The notes: generated by a model from the sequence alone, not told the origin. Numbered from the stretch's first letter, positions 25,146 through 33,213 are shown. The stretch is 64,000 nucleotides of DNA from Actinomadura spongiicola (GCF_003432485.1 NZ_QVNQ01000006.1:372001-436000); one strand, 5' to 3'. Translations and numbers: made by a program.

Positions 25146-25203
25146 TGTCACTGTCTCGGAAGGCGAGACGGATGTGACAGCGCGTGGATTGTCGGCTTAA
25201 CAT
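25146..25203 (+). promoter_or_regulatory. Nested palindromic operator and promoter of the sulfur operon
   Basis: Outer arms TGTCAC (25146-25151) and GTGACA (25174-25179) enclose inner arms GTCTCG (25153-25158) and CGAGAC (25164-25169). The right outer arm doubles as a -35 (GTGACA), with TAACAT (25198-25203) 18 bases later as -10. A protein bound to the palindrome would mask the -35. Confidence 0.5.
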
Positions 25204-25210
25204 CGTGTCC

Positions 25211-25297
25211 GTGCGTGACTGGACAGAGCAGATGCTCACGAAGCGCCGCGCGGTCGATTTCTGCCGCGTGGCCGCCTCGCTCTGTCGCATGGCCTGA
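25211..25297 (+). CDS. Cysteine-containing leader peptide before sulfur genes
   Basis: GTG 25211, 7 bases after the -10 (leaderless), opens a 28-residue peptide; an internal ATG at 25232 would give 21 residues, MLTKRRAVDFCRVAASLCRM plus Ala. Short peptides with TKRR..DLCR-like sequence and Cys codons precede sulfur and cysteine genes in many actinobacteria and are annotated as putative leader peptides. In mycobacteria, Cys-rich leaders attenuate sulfur genes by ribosome stalling. Here two Cys codons precede a rhodanese operon by 77 bases, so translation-coupled control by cysteine supply is likely. Confidence 0.8.
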   Translation: MRDWTEQMLTKRRAVDFCRVAASLCRMA

Positions 25298-25373
25298 GGC
25301 ATCGAGCCCGTCCGCCCCCGAGCACTTTCCACCCCAGCTCGTACGCACGCTTCCTCCGCCATGGAGAACCCCG

Positions 25374-25811
25374 ATGCAGGTTGATCCGCGTGGGCCGCGC
25401 TTCGGCGCGTCGGTCACGACAGCGGTCCTCGTCGCGGTTCTGGTGACCGGAAGCTGGGTCCTGCTCGCCGCCCAGGCCGTCGTGTTCGCCCTAGCGGCGT
25501 TCCTCGGTCTGCGGTACGCCCCGTACGGACTGCTGTTCCGAGTGCTGATCCGTCCCCGGCTCGCTCCGCCCAGGGAACTGGAGGACGCGGCCCCGCCCCG
25601 CTTCGCGCAGGGCGTCGGCTTCGTCTTCGCCCTGGTCGGCATGGCCGGATACGCGACGGGGACCATCTGGCTCGGTATCGGTGCCACCGCCCTCGCCCTG
25701 GCGGCGGCGTTCCTGAACGCGGCGTTCGGGTTCTGCCTCGGGTGCGAGATGTATCTGTTCTTCCGCCGTGTCACTGCGAAGTTTCGCTCCGAGAGGGAGG
25801 TCCCCGCATGA
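25374..25811 (+). CDS. DUF4395 membrane protein
   Basis: 145 residues from ATG 25374 with GGAG upstream. Four hydrophobic segments are visible, two in the first 50 residues and two near the end. A FGFCLGCEMY motif with CxxC lies in the last segment. DUF4395 proteins typically sit beside rhodanese or thioredoxin-like genes. The stop overlaps the rhodanese ATG by four bases, so the two are coupled. A role in moving or reducing sulfur at the membrane is inference. Confidence 0.85.
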   Translation: MQVDPRGPRFGASVTTAVLVAVLVTGSWVLLAAQAVVFALAAFLGLRYAPYGLLFRVLIRPRLAPPRELEDAAPPRFAQGVGFVFALVGMAGYATGTIWLGIGATALALAAAFLNAAFGFCLGCEMYLFFRRVTAKFRSEREVPA

Positions 25812-26647
25812 GCCGCTCCGACGTCCTGGTGGACACCGACTGGGTTGAGTCCCACCTGGACGACCCCGGTCTCGTTCTCGTCGAGGTCGACGAGGACGTG
25901 TCCGCCTACGACAAGGGCCACATCCGTGGCGCCGTGAAGATCGACTGGAAGACCGAGCTGCAGGACCCGGTCCGCCGCGACTTCGTCGACAAGACCGGGT
26001 TCGAGCAGCTGCTGTCCGCCAAGGGCATCGCCAACGACGATCTGGTGATCCTGTACGGCGGCAACAACAACTGGTTCGCCGCGTACGCGTACTGGTACTT
26101 CAAGCTGTACGGGCACGACAAGGTGAAGCTGCTCGACGGCGGCCGCAAGAAGTGGGAGCTCGACTCGCGCGAGCTCGTCACCGACGTTCCGACCCGTCCG
26201 ACGACCGACTACAAGGCCCAGGAGCAGGACCTGTCGATCCGCGCCTTCCGCGACGAGGTCGTGGACGCGATCGGCAACAAGAACCTGATCGACGTCCGGT
26301 CCCCGGACGAGTTCAGCGGCAAGCTGCTCGCGCCCGCGCACCTGCCGCAGGAGCAGTCGCAGCGTGCCGGGCACGTCCCGACCGCGCGCAGCATCCCGTG
26401 GTCGAAGGCGGCCAACGACGACGGCACGTTCAAGTCCGACGAGGAGCTCCGGGAGCTGTACGCCGAGGCGGGCGTCGACCTGAACAAGGCGACCATCGCC
26501 TACTGCCGGATCGGTGAGCGCTCGTCGCACACCTGGTTCGCGCTCCGCGAGCTCCTCGGTCTCCAGGACGTCAAGAACTACGACGGATCCTGGACCGAGT
26601 ACGGGTCGCTCGTCGGCGTCCCGATCGAGCTGGGCGCCCCCAAGTAA
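25808..26647 (+). CDS. Thiosulfate sulfurtransferase (two-domain rhodanese)
   Basis: 279 residues. Two rhodanese domains: the first is non-catalytic (VLVDTDWVESHLDDPGLVLVEV, then DDLVILYGGNNNWFAAYAYW), the second carries the persulfide Cys in AYCRIGERSSHTWF (about residue 232). Domain signatures NLIDVRSPDEFSG and GHVPTARSIPW are present. It resembles actinobacterial CysA2/SseA proteins. It moves sulfane sulfur from thiosulfate to acceptors. It lies between DUF4395 and DUF1416 genes behind a Cys leader peptide. Confidence 0.94.
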   Translation: MSRSDVLVDTDWVESHLDDPGLVLVEVDEDVSAYDKGHIRGAVKIDWKTELQDPVRRDFVDKTGFEQLLSAKGIANDDLVILYGGNNNWFAAYAYWYFKLYGHDKVKLLDGGRKKWELDSRELVTDVPTRPTTDYKAQEQDLSIRAFRDEVVDAIGNKNLIDVRSPDEFSGKLLAPAHLPQEQSQRAGHVPTARSIPWSKAANDDGTFKSDEELRELYAEAGVDLNKATIAYCRIGERSSHTWFALRELLGLQDVKNYDGSWTEYGSLVGVPIELGAPK

Positions 26648-26675
26648 GTCCACGACTTTCCACCCAGGAGGAGTA

Positions 26676-26984
26676 ATGACCCAGGGCTGCGCAGCCCCTG
26701 AGCAGACGGCGCACCTTCCCGCGACCGTCGACCTCACCAACGAGGCCGTCATCCAGGGCACCGTCACCCGTGACGGCGCCCCCGTGTCCAGCGCCTACGC
26801 CCGCCTGCTCGACTCGTCCGGTGAGTTCACCGCCGAGGTCGTCACCGGCGAGGAGGGCGTGTTCCGGTTCTTCGCCGCCGACGGCGACTGGACCGTGCGC
26901 GTCCTCGCGGCGGGCGGCGTCAGCGTCGACAACGCCGTCACCGCCAAGACCGGTGAGGTCGCCGGTCTCGAAGTCGCGATCTGA
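26676..26984 (+). CDS. DUF1416 protein
   Basis: 102 residues from ATG 26676 behind AGGAGGAG. It is Cys-poor except for an early QGCAAPEQ, and has a carboxypeptidase-regulatory-like beta sandwich (VIQGTVTRDGAPVSSAYARL, FRFFAADGDWTVRVLA). DUF1416 genes follow the rhodanese gene in many actinobacteria; the function is unknown. A strong terminator ends the operon just after it. Confidence 0.85.
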   Translation: MTQGCAAPEQTAHLPATVDLTNEAVIQGTVTRDGAPVSSAYARLLDSSGEFTAEVVTGEEGVFRFFAADGDWTVRVLAAGGVSVDNAVTAKTGEVAGLEVAI

Positions 26985-26996
26985 CCTGCGTCGTTC

Positions 26997-27040
26997 AACG
27001 GATCCCGCCGTCCCGGTCAGCCGGGAGGGCGGGATCCGTT
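26997..27040 (+). terminator. Terminator of the sulfur operon
   Basis: AACGGATCCCGCC (26997-27009) pairs with 27028-27040, with an inner TCCCGG-TCAG-CCGGGA hairpin. Thirteen bases of outer stem begin 13 bases after the DUF1416 stop. Confidence 0.8.
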
Positions 27041-27088
27041 GTGCGTGGGGTCGGCGTCCCGGCGTACGTTTCCGCTTCCTGAATGCCC

Positions 27089-27101
27089 TACGATCGGCGC
27101 G
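27089..27101 (+). promoter_or_regulatory. -10 element for a leaderless membrane-protein gene
   Basis: TACGAT (27089-27094) ends 7 bases before ATG 27102. The spacing fixes that start over the upstream in-frame TTG at 27039, which lies in the terminator. Confidence 0.55.
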
Positions 27102-28406
27102 ATGTTGCGAATGTCCGCGCGATCGCCGCTGATCCTGCCGTGGGCCACGCTGAAACTCGCGGGACGGTTCCTGCTGCCGCTCGCCCTGTGGTTCACGGTG
27201 GGCGAGCTGCTGCGCTACGGCGCGATGTACGGCGGCTACCGGCTCGGCTCCATGAAGGGGACGGCCGCGACCGTCGCCCCGATCGCCACCATCGGCCTCC
27301 TGGTCGTCATCACGCTGACCGTCGCGGTGCTGATGGTGCACAGCGTCCGGGAGGGCCTGGACGTCGTGCACGCCCGCGAGGCGGACGGCGACCTGACCCC
27401 GTGGGCCGTCGGCAACGAGGAGTCGGTGATCGGCGCGCTGGGACGCGCCGCGCTCCCGTTCGTCATCTTCTACCTGGCGTGGGGGCTCCAGGGCGAGGAC
27501 GCCCGCGAGTTCGCCGACATGGCCGCGAGCCGCGGCTTCGCCGAAGGCGGCATCCAGGGGCAGATCGACAGCCTCGGGATGCTGCTCTCCCTGGAGAAGC
27601 ACATCGGCCTCGCGATCGGCCTCACCACCGGGCTGTTCGTCCTGAAGGTCGCGGCGGAATGGCGGCTGGAGGAGCGGCTGCCCCGCGCCGTCGGCGCCCT
27701 CGTCGCCTTCCTGGAGATCAACTTCGCGTTGTTCGGCATCTTCACCATCGACCATCTGCGCAACAAGGGCACCGAATGGTTCACCGGACGCCAGGCGTGG
27801 GCGTGGGTGACCGACGTCGCGGGCCCCGCCCTCCAACTGTGGGGGCCGTTCAAGGAGGCGGTGCTCGGCGCGCTGATCTGGCTGGTGATCGCCGGTGTGA
27901 TCCTCGGGCTGGACGCCAGGGACGAGCAGATCGTCCTCGGACGGAGCCGGGCCGCGCAGCGGCTCGCCCGCGCCGGCGGCGTCGACCGGGTGAACAGCCC
28001 CCGCGAGATCCTCACCCGCGGCCTCCGGGAGATGTGGCTGCCCGCCTGGTACGGGCTGCGGCTCGTCCGCCGCTCCGGAATGATGCCGTTCGCAACCTTC
28101 TGCCTACTCTTCGCCGGTCTGGACCTGGCCGAGGAGGGTTCGCGCCGCTTCGTCTACGAACTGATCGGCCCGCACGAGGTGACCTGGTGGATCCGGGCGC
28201 TGCCGTTCGTCGGATACGGAACGGCGGTCGTCTTCGAGATTCTCCGGATCTGCCTGCTCGCCGCCGCGTTCAACCTCGTCATGGCGAGGGTCACCGCTCG
28301 AACCGCAGCGAAGGCCGTGGATCCCCCTGACCCTTCCGTTCCGTCTTCGGCGCCCGTATCACCAGCTCCAACGAGCCCGCCATGGTACGGGGCACAGTCC
28401 CCTTGA
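27102..28406 (+). CDS. Polytopic membrane protein of unknown function
   Basis: 434 residues with about seven to eight hydrophobic segments, for example FLLPLALWFTVGELL, VAPIATIGLLVVITLTVAVL and AVLGALIWLVIAGVILGL. It has no transporter signature I recognise. Charged loops contain READGDLTPWAVGNEESV and ARDEQIVLGRSRAAQRL. The last 40 residues are a Pro/Ser tail and their codons overlap the end of the convergent gene by 116 bases. High third-position GC supports coding throughout the hydrophobic part; the tail may be translational run-out. Confidence 0.8.
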   Translation: MLRMSARSPLILPWATLKLAGRFLLPLALWFTVGELLRYGAMYGGYRLGSMKGTAATVAPIATIGLLVVITLTVAVLMVHSVREGLDVVHAREADGDLTPWAVGNEESVIGALGRAALPFVIFYLAWGLQGEDAREFADMAASRGFAEGGIQGQIDSLGMLLSLEKHIGLAIGLTTGLFVLKVAAEWRLEERLPRAVGALVAFLEINFALFGIFTIDHLRNKGTEWFTGRQAWAWVTDVAGPALQLWGPFKEAVLGALIWLVIAGVILGLDARDEQIVLGRSRAAQRLARAGGVDRVNSPREILTRGLREMWLPAWYGLRLVRRSGMMPFATFCLLFAGLDLAEEGSRRFVYELIGPHEVTWWIRALPFVGYGTAVVFEILRICLLAAAFNLVMARVTARTAAKAVDPPDPSVPSSAPVSPAPTSPPWYGAQSP

Positions 28407-28869
28407 CGGTGACGCGGACCGCGACACCCGGCCGAGGCTCACCCACCCGCGACCCCATCGCCGACCACTCACGCCCCTCGTCGTCGACGAACCGGTAGAC
28501 GAGCCCGTAGGAACCGACCGCCTTGGCGCTGGCGGCGTCCCCGGGACGAACGACGACCGCGAGCCGCAACTCCGTCACATCGTTCGACCCGCCGCCTAGG
28601 GGCCGCCCCTCCTCACGCCCCATCACCTTCCACTGCGCGCCGACAAGCTCCCCGATCTGCCCCGGCCCGACAGTGCTCACCTTCTCCGGGGGTTCCAGGT
28701 GCTTCCGGACGTTGTTGGTCTCGTCCAACCACTGCACGGCGAGAAAGGTGGAAACAGCGCACACCAGGGCGATCGCCTGCACGATGCGCCTGTCCAGGGG
28801 ACGCAGCCCTCGCTCGTCTTCGGCCTCCACCTGGACGATCGGCTGCGGCCTGGTCTCCGCCGCCGTCAC
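28291..28869 (-). CDS. Single-pass anchored protein, third gene of an envelope operon
   Basis: 192 residues. A cytoplasmic N-terminus of about 28 residues precedes a membrane segment (IVQAIALVCAVSTFLAVQWL) and an outer domain of about 135 residues with alternating hydrophobic strands (DVTELRLAVVVRPGD, YGLVYRFVDDEGREWS, GSLELVIRAPK), suggesting an immunoglobulin-like fold as in DUF4352-type proteins. Its ATG overlaps the previous stop (ATGA). Its last 116 bases overlap the convergent membrane-protein gene. No family is recognised with certainty. Confidence 0.75.
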   Translation of the reverse strand: MTAAETRPQPIVQVEAEDERGLRPLDRRIVQAIALVCAVSTFLAVQWLDETNNVRKHLEPPEKVSTVGPGQIGELVGAQWKVMGREEGRPLGGGSNDVTELRLAVVVRPGDAASAKAVGSYGLVYRFVDDEGREWSAMGSRVGEPRPGVAVRVTVKGTVPRTMAGSLELVIRAPKTERKGQGDPRPSLRFER

Positions 28870-29471
28870 GGTTCGTCCACCTCGACGTCGTAGCGGTCGA
28901 CGGCCCGCCGGACCAGCTCGTCCACCCGGCCACCGGTGAGACCCAGATCGATGTCGGCCGCCGCGGACAGCTGCGGCAGCAACCCGCCCGTCCCGACGAC
29001 CAGATGCGCCCCCTCCAACCGGTGCTTCGGCAACTCGAACACGAACACGGTCGGCGTCCAGATCACCGGCTCGAACGTCGGCGGGGACACCGTGGACGCG
29101 GAGCCCATGCGCGGGTCGTCCCTAAATGTGTACCCGCCGGGCGTCTCCAGCTCCGCCGACCGCAGCTCCAACGGCTCACGGTGACTCGTCGCCCGAACCC
29201 GGACGATGAGGTAGATCCCGTCGGTGCCGACCGGCGGAGGATCGCCGAGACTGAGCCCCGGCGAGAGCGACCGCGCCGCCTCCACCTTCTCGACCCTGAT
29301 GCTGAAGAACCGGTTGCGAACCTCTTCACCGACCGTCCCGCCGCTCCGGATCGGCTCCAACTCCGCCGCCCGCACCTGAGGCCGCAGCGTATGCAGCCAC
29401 ATCGCCCCGGCAAGGAGCGCCGTCCCACCGATCCCGGCACCACCCTTGAGAAGCACCATCCGCACATTCAT
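28866..29471 (-). CDS. Single-pass anchored protein, second gene of the envelope operon
   Basis: 201 residues. A short basic start leads into a membrane segment (GAGIGGTALLAGAMWL) and an outer beta-rich domain (FFSIRVEKVEAA, GIYLIVRVRATS, TPTVFVFELP, AHLVVGTGG). The strand pattern, a measured value followed by a Y-L-I-V-R-V-type strand, is shared with its two neighbours. Four-base overlaps on both sides make this a tightly coupled trio. The function is unknown. Confidence 0.75.
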   Translation of the reverse strand: MNVRMVLLKGGAGIGGTALLAGAMWLHTLRPQVRAAELEPIRSGGTVGEEVRNRFFSIRVEKVEAARSLSPGLSLGDPPPVGTDGIYLIVRVRATSHREPLELRSAELETPGGYTFRDDPRMGSASTVSPPTFEPVIWTPTVFVFELPKHRLEGAHLVVGTGGLLPQLSAAADIDLGLTGGRVDELVRRAVDRYDVEVDEP

Positions 29472-30133
29472 CGGCGGCCCACCCTGGGCTTCCGCGCACG
29501 CTTCTTGGCACGCGGCGTCGGACGCGTCACCTGCGGCTCGCTCACGGCAAGCGTCAACCGACCGACAAGCCGGTCGTTCTCCCGGTCGACCGTCCAGTTG
29601 AAGGTGCTATCGGTGAACCCGTGGCCATACGTCCACTTGCGCAGGCCCACGGTCAGTTTCTGCGGCGCGTCCGCCGGCCCCATCTTCCACATGGCGGACG
29701 CCTCGACCGGCAGCCCCGGCTGAACGACATCCGTCTTCGCGCCCCCGGCGACGCCCTCGACCTGCTCGGGCTTCACCCATTTGCCCGCCCTCGTCAACGC
29801 CGCGACACCGTCCGCGAGCCCGCCCGTGTTGAGCGGCTCGGTCTCCTTGCCCTTGTTGACGACCCTCATCCGCACGATGAGGAACCGCTCCTTCTTGCTC
29901 CCGAAGGCGGCGTCCACCAGCCCGATCCGCGCGTCCCGGACGGTCACGGCGAACAGCCCGAGGTCAAGCCCGCTCCCCGCGGCCCTGACCGGCTGCTTCG
30001 GCCTCTCCTCGAACCCACCCGTAACCCACAGCACCGGCACAAGCACGACCACCACGCACAACGGCACCATCCACCGCCGCCACCGCCGCCGTCCTCCCTC
30101 AGAACCCGGAGGAATAGCCGCATAAGACTGCAT
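29468..30133 (-). CDS. DUF4352-like anchored protein, first gene of the envelope operon
   Basis: 221 residues from ATG 30133; the longer frame to 30244 is rejected because a -10 lies 7 bases before this ATG. A Gly/Arg-rich N-terminus precedes one membrane segment (MVPLCVVVVLVPVLWVTGGF). The outer domain has the DUF4352-like core FAVTVRDARIG, then KERFLIVRMRVVNKGKETEP. A basic C-terminal tail (PRAKKRARKPRVGRR) is unusual for an outer domain. The gene is divergent from an orphan mycosin gene. Confidence 0.78.
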   Translation of the reverse strand: MQSYAAIPPGSEGGRRRWRRWMVPLCVVVVLVPVLWVTGGFEERPKQPVRAAGSGLDLGLFAVTVRDARIGLVDAAFGSKKERFLIVRMRVVNKGKETEPLNTGGLADGVAALTRAGKWVKPEQVEGVAGGAKTDVVQPGLPVEASAMWKMGPADAPQKLTVGLRKWTYGHGFTDSTFNWTVDRENDRLVGRLTLAVSEPQVTRPTPRAKKRARKPRVGRR

Positions 30134-30140
30134 CCGCCAG

Positions 30141-30146
30141 ATGGTA
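30141..30146 (-). promoter_or_regulatory. -10 element for the leaderless envelope operon
   Basis: TACCAT on the minus strand (30146-30141) ends 7 bases before ATG 30133. Confidence 0.55.
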
Positions 30147-30227
30147 GTCCCCAATGTCCGCAAAATGTCTAGCCGCGAACGCATAGGGTGTCTGTCGATC
30201 ATGCCGCGAGTTCCTGGAGGAAGACCG

Positions 30228-31361
30228 ATGCGGCGTCCGTCCACACTCTCCTTAGCCTCGGCCCTCGCGCTGTGCGCCGCCTTCGCGTTCCCGCTGTCCG
30301 CCCAGGCGGCGGCCTGCGAACAAGAACTGGTCTACGGCAGTCCCGCGCAGGAGCTCCCCCCACAGCTCTGGCCACAGGAGCGCCTGAACTTCACCGACGT
30401 CTGGCAGCACACCCGCGGCGCGGGCGTGAAGGTCGCCGTGGTCGACAGCGGCGTGGACACCGCCCACCCGCAGTTGAGGGGACACGTCAAGGCGTTCGAC
30501 GTGACGACGAGCGGCCTCAAGGACTGCGTCGGCCACGGCACCGCGGTAGCCGGCATCATCGGTGCCGCGGACATGCGCGACAAGGGCATCCCCTTCGTCG
30601 GAGTCGCCCCCGAGGCCGAAATGGTCTCCGTGAAGATGGCGGTGAAGGCCAGCGGAAACGATTCCCGCTGGGCCGCACAGGCCATTAAGAAGGCGGTCGA
30701 CCTCGGCGCGCGGGTCATCAACATCTCGTCCCAGTCGCCGGACCTGCCCGACCTGCGCCAGGCCGTCCACTACGCACAACAACGCGACGTGGTGATCGTC
30801 TCCGTCGCCGGAAACCTCACCGACCGCACCAAGCAGACCCCGCAGAAGGCGTATCCGGCGAGCTACCCCGGCGTGATCTCCGTCGGCGCCCTGGCCCAGG
30901 ACGGGACACTGGCCGGCTTCTCCAACACCGTCACCCCCGTCACCGTCACCGCACCCGGCCAGTCCGTCATCAGCACCTGGCCCCGCGGCTCCTACAAACT
31001 CGACGACGGCACCAGCCTCGCGGCCCCCTACATCGCCGGTACCGCCGCCCTGATCCGCGCCTTCAACCCGAACCTGACCTACCAACAGGTCAAACACCGC
31101 ATCGAAACCACCGCCGACGGCGCCCAAGCCCAGGGCACCGGCTCCGGCGTCGTCAACCCCCTCCGCGCCGTCACCACTGTAGAAACAACCACCGGCAAGG
31201 CACCCCCACCCAACATCCACCGCGTCTCCATAGACCAACCACTCCCCAAAGACACCGTCGGCCGCAACCTGGCCCTCTCCATAACCGCCGCCGCCCTCGC
31301 AACCGCCGCCATAATCGCCACCGCAGCCGTAGTAATCCCCCACACCCGCCACCGCCCCTAA
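30228..31361 (+). CDS. Mycosin-like S8 serine protease, anchored, outside the main ESX block
   Basis: 377 residues from ATG 30228 behind GGAGGAAG; earlier in-frame starts lack a site. Signal peptide LSLASALALCAAFAFPLSAQA; catalytic Asp in VAVVDSGVDTAHP (about residue 72), His in DCVGHGTAVAGII (about 102), oxyanion Asn in VAGNL, Ser in DDGTSLAAPYIAG (about 262). A C-terminal membrane segment (ALATAAIIATAAVVI) anchors it, as in mycosins of type VII secretion. It is 13 kb from the mycosin in the eccB-esx block and is divergent from the DUF4352-like trio. Confidence 0.9.
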   Translation: MRRPSTLSLASALALCAAFAFPLSAQAAACEQELVYGSPAQELPPQLWPQERLNFTDVWQHTRGAGVKVAVVDSGVDTAHPQLRGHVKAFDVTTSGLKDCVGHGTAVAGIIGAADMRDKGIPFVGVAPEAEMVSVKMAVKASGNDSRWAAQAIKKAVDLGARVINISSQSPDLPDLRQAVHYAQQRDVVIVSVAGNLTDRTKQTPQKAYPASYPGVISVGALAQDGTLAGFSNTVTPVTVTAPGQSVISTWPRGSYKLDDGTSLAAPYIAGTAALIRAFNPNLTYQQVKHRIETTADGAQAQGTGSGVVNPLRAVTTVETTTGKAPPPNIHRVSIDQPLPKDTVGRNLALSITAAALATAAIIATAAVVIPHTRHRP

Positions 31362-31458
31362 CCCCCACAACTGCAACAAAAGCGCCGCGCATGACCCGAC
31401 CCAAGAAGAACCATTGGCCGCGTCTTGCCGCCGGCCACCAACCAACGATCGTGGATGC

Positions 31459-31977
31459 TCAGCGCATGCTGGTCGATTCGTTCCACAACGTCCCCGCCGA
31501 TCGCTGGACGGCGGCCCGAAAGACTTCGGACCCCACCTTGAAGGTGTCGAGCTCGCACACCTTTACGCCAGCGTGTTCTGCCTTCCACTCTGGTTGATAC
31601 ACGCGCTTAGGTAGTTGAATCGGTGCCTGCTTCGGCCAAGCCATCAGCCATTCGCCCTTCGCTGGAGCAGGCGCCGGAACAATTCGCACTTCCTCCAGTT
31701 GGGTCCAGAGAATCCGAGTCGTTCTACCCTTTGCTCGCACTTCCATGGCGCCGTCATCCACGCGAAACTCCAGCGGGTTGTACGCGTACGAGAGAACTGA
31801 TAGACCACCGAGGAATAGAAAGAAAAAGAAAAGTAACGACATCATGCCGATGACCGGGTTCCAACCATAGATCACGCTCAACACCGTCAGGCTGAGCATA
31901 AGCGCGGCCAGTCCTAAAGCCCCCAGTGCGGACTGCCATATCGGCTTCTTATTTGCGTGGAGAACTTGAGAGTACAT
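31459..31977 (-). CDS. Membrane protein with PH-like domain
   Basis: 172 residues from ATG 31977 with GAGG close by; ATG 32016 in frame would add 13 residues. Two adjacent membrane segments (ALGALGLAALMLSLTVLSV and IGMMSLLFFFFLFLGGLSVL) are followed by a bacterial PH-like domain (FRVDDGAMEVRAKGRTTRI, LWTQLEEVRIVPAPAP). The gene is clearly less GC-rich than the host average and ends the AT-richer block read in the direction of eccC. The function is unknown. Confidence 0.75.
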   Translation of the reverse strand: MYSQVLHANKKPIWQSALGALGLAALMLSLTVLSVIYGWNPVIGMMSLLFFFFLFLGGLSVLSYAYNPLEFRVDDGAMEVRAKGRTTRILWTQLEEVRIVPAPAPAKGEWLMAWPKQAPIQLPKRVYQPEWKAEHAGVKVCELDTFKVGSEVFRAAVQRSAGTLWNESTSMR

Positions 31978-32273
31978 CGCCTCACCAAACTTGGCTGTTG
32001 GGCGTAAACCGCCCATAGGTCGGCACCGGGTTAGCCTATCTTAGTAAAAATTTCTGTGGCGAGCGGCTTGATCTCGGCCACAAAGGAAGGGAAGCAGAAA
32101 ACAAAGAAACGACGCTGGACTTCGTTCGGCTCGGCCCGAAGAAGGTGCCGCCATTTCCGGGCCAAGCGTAGCCATGACCCCTTGGTGCCCCTGCCAAGCC
32201 CAGTGCCCCAGCTTCTACACGTGACCTACCAGCACGGCAGGCTCTGACCTCCTCTTGGTGATAGCCACGGCCC

Positions 32274-32612
32274 CTACCGTGCGGAAAGCCGACCCGACCT
32301 CAGCGCGTCCATGTAACGATGGCCGTCCTTAAGGTTGAGATCGGTGTTGAGAACGATGAGCTTCGTGGCATCGACCGGTTTACCTTTCGCTACGAGAGCG
32401 ATGGCCGCGCGTTCGACCTCGACGGGTACGTGCCGGGCGAGGACCTCGGCTCGCAGCACCTCAACGTAGGCCTTAGCGTGCTTGCGGTCGGCGCCCGTAG
32501 CTTTGTGGACCAGGCTAACCGCCTTGAAAATCTTGCCTTCGGCGACCAGTTCCAGAGCAAACTCGCGAGTCTCGGGGAGCACCCTCAGATGCGGTACCTG
32601 GTTGCTCGGCAT
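32274..32612 (-). CDS. Small protein with two L7/L12-like helix motifs
   Basis: 112 residues from ATG 32612 behind GGAGAAGGA. Two similar units of about 40 residues are visible: EGKIFKAVSLVHKATGADRK followed by HAKAYVEVL, and KGKPVDATKLIVLNTDLNLK followed by DGHRYMDAL. The first closely follows the ribosomal L7/L12 C-terminal pattern (K-x-x-AV-x-x-V-x-x-x-TG-x-x-x-K-x-AK-x-x-V), a surface that binds translation factors. No membrane segment. It lies between the YbaB-like gene and the PH-like membrane gene. Confidence 0.75.
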   Translation of the reverse strand: MPSNQVPHLRVLPETREFALELVAEGKIFKAVSLVHKATGADRKHAKAYVEVLRAEVLARHVPVEVERAAIALVAKGKPVDATKLIVLNTDLNLKDGHRYMDALRSGRLSAR

Positions 32613-32724
32613 TCCTTCTCCTTACGGTTCGAACGTCCGCCGACCATTGCCTGTGTGGCGACATCCTGGCGAGACGGAGTCGCCCGAACTTCTCGATCGG
32701 CTCGTGCCTCCGGGCCGGAGCATC

Positions 32725-33177
32725 TTAGGGCTGGATGCGTCGACGCAACTTCTCAAGGTGAAGAGATGCGTCGCCCAAGGCGCTGTCCAAGAGGTCTCGT
32801 ACCTCCTCGATCCTGGCCGTCATCTTGGCCGGATTCTGCATCATCTCCACAGGGCTGTCGGGCTGCCCCTGGTATATTTCCGCCATCACCGCTCGGACGT
32901 TGGTCTGAAGGTCTTTAGCGGCGTCCTGGATGACATTTTTGATAGTGTCGGCGAGGTCGGCCGACGGCATGCGCATGGCTCGCGGGTTGATTTCAAGATC
33001 CGCGATTCCTCCAGCGCTGGTGTACGTCACCTTGACGTGCCCATCGGGGGATTCGGCCCGGCCGACTACATCGGAAAGCTTGTTCTGCAACTCGGCGGCT
33101 TTCGCGGCGTGCTGCTTGGCTCGCTTGAGCATCTCCTCTGCATCGATGTTGGCGAAGTCACCGAAGTCCTGGGTCAT
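32725..33177 (-). CDS. YbaB/EbfC-family (EspL-like) protein
   Basis: 150 residues from ATG 33177, with GAGGACGAGG upstream. Helical N-terminus AEEMLKRAKQHAAKAAELQN, then the YbaB beta sheet HVKVTYTSAGGIADLEIN and a helical end. YbaB proteins bind DNA as dimers; the ESX-associated relatives (EspL in mycobacteria) instead support secretion or substrate stability. The position 36 bases after the WXG-like gene favours the ESX role. Confidence 0.85.
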   Translation of the reverse strand: MTQDFGDFANIDAEEMLKRAKQHAAKAAELQNKLSDVVGRAESPDGHVKVTYTSAGGIADLEINPRAMRMPSADLADTIKNVIQDAAKDLQTNVRAVMAEIYQGQPDSPVEMMQNPAKMTARIEEVRDLLDSALGDASLHLEKLRRRIQP

Positions 33178-33213
33178 GCCTCGTCCTCTCGACAAGTGAT
33201 TTCCGTGTACCGG

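Noticed and set aside
25148..26767. 539-residue minus-strand ORF
   Set aside because: Antisense to the sulfur operon, whose genes have ribosome sites and recognised families.
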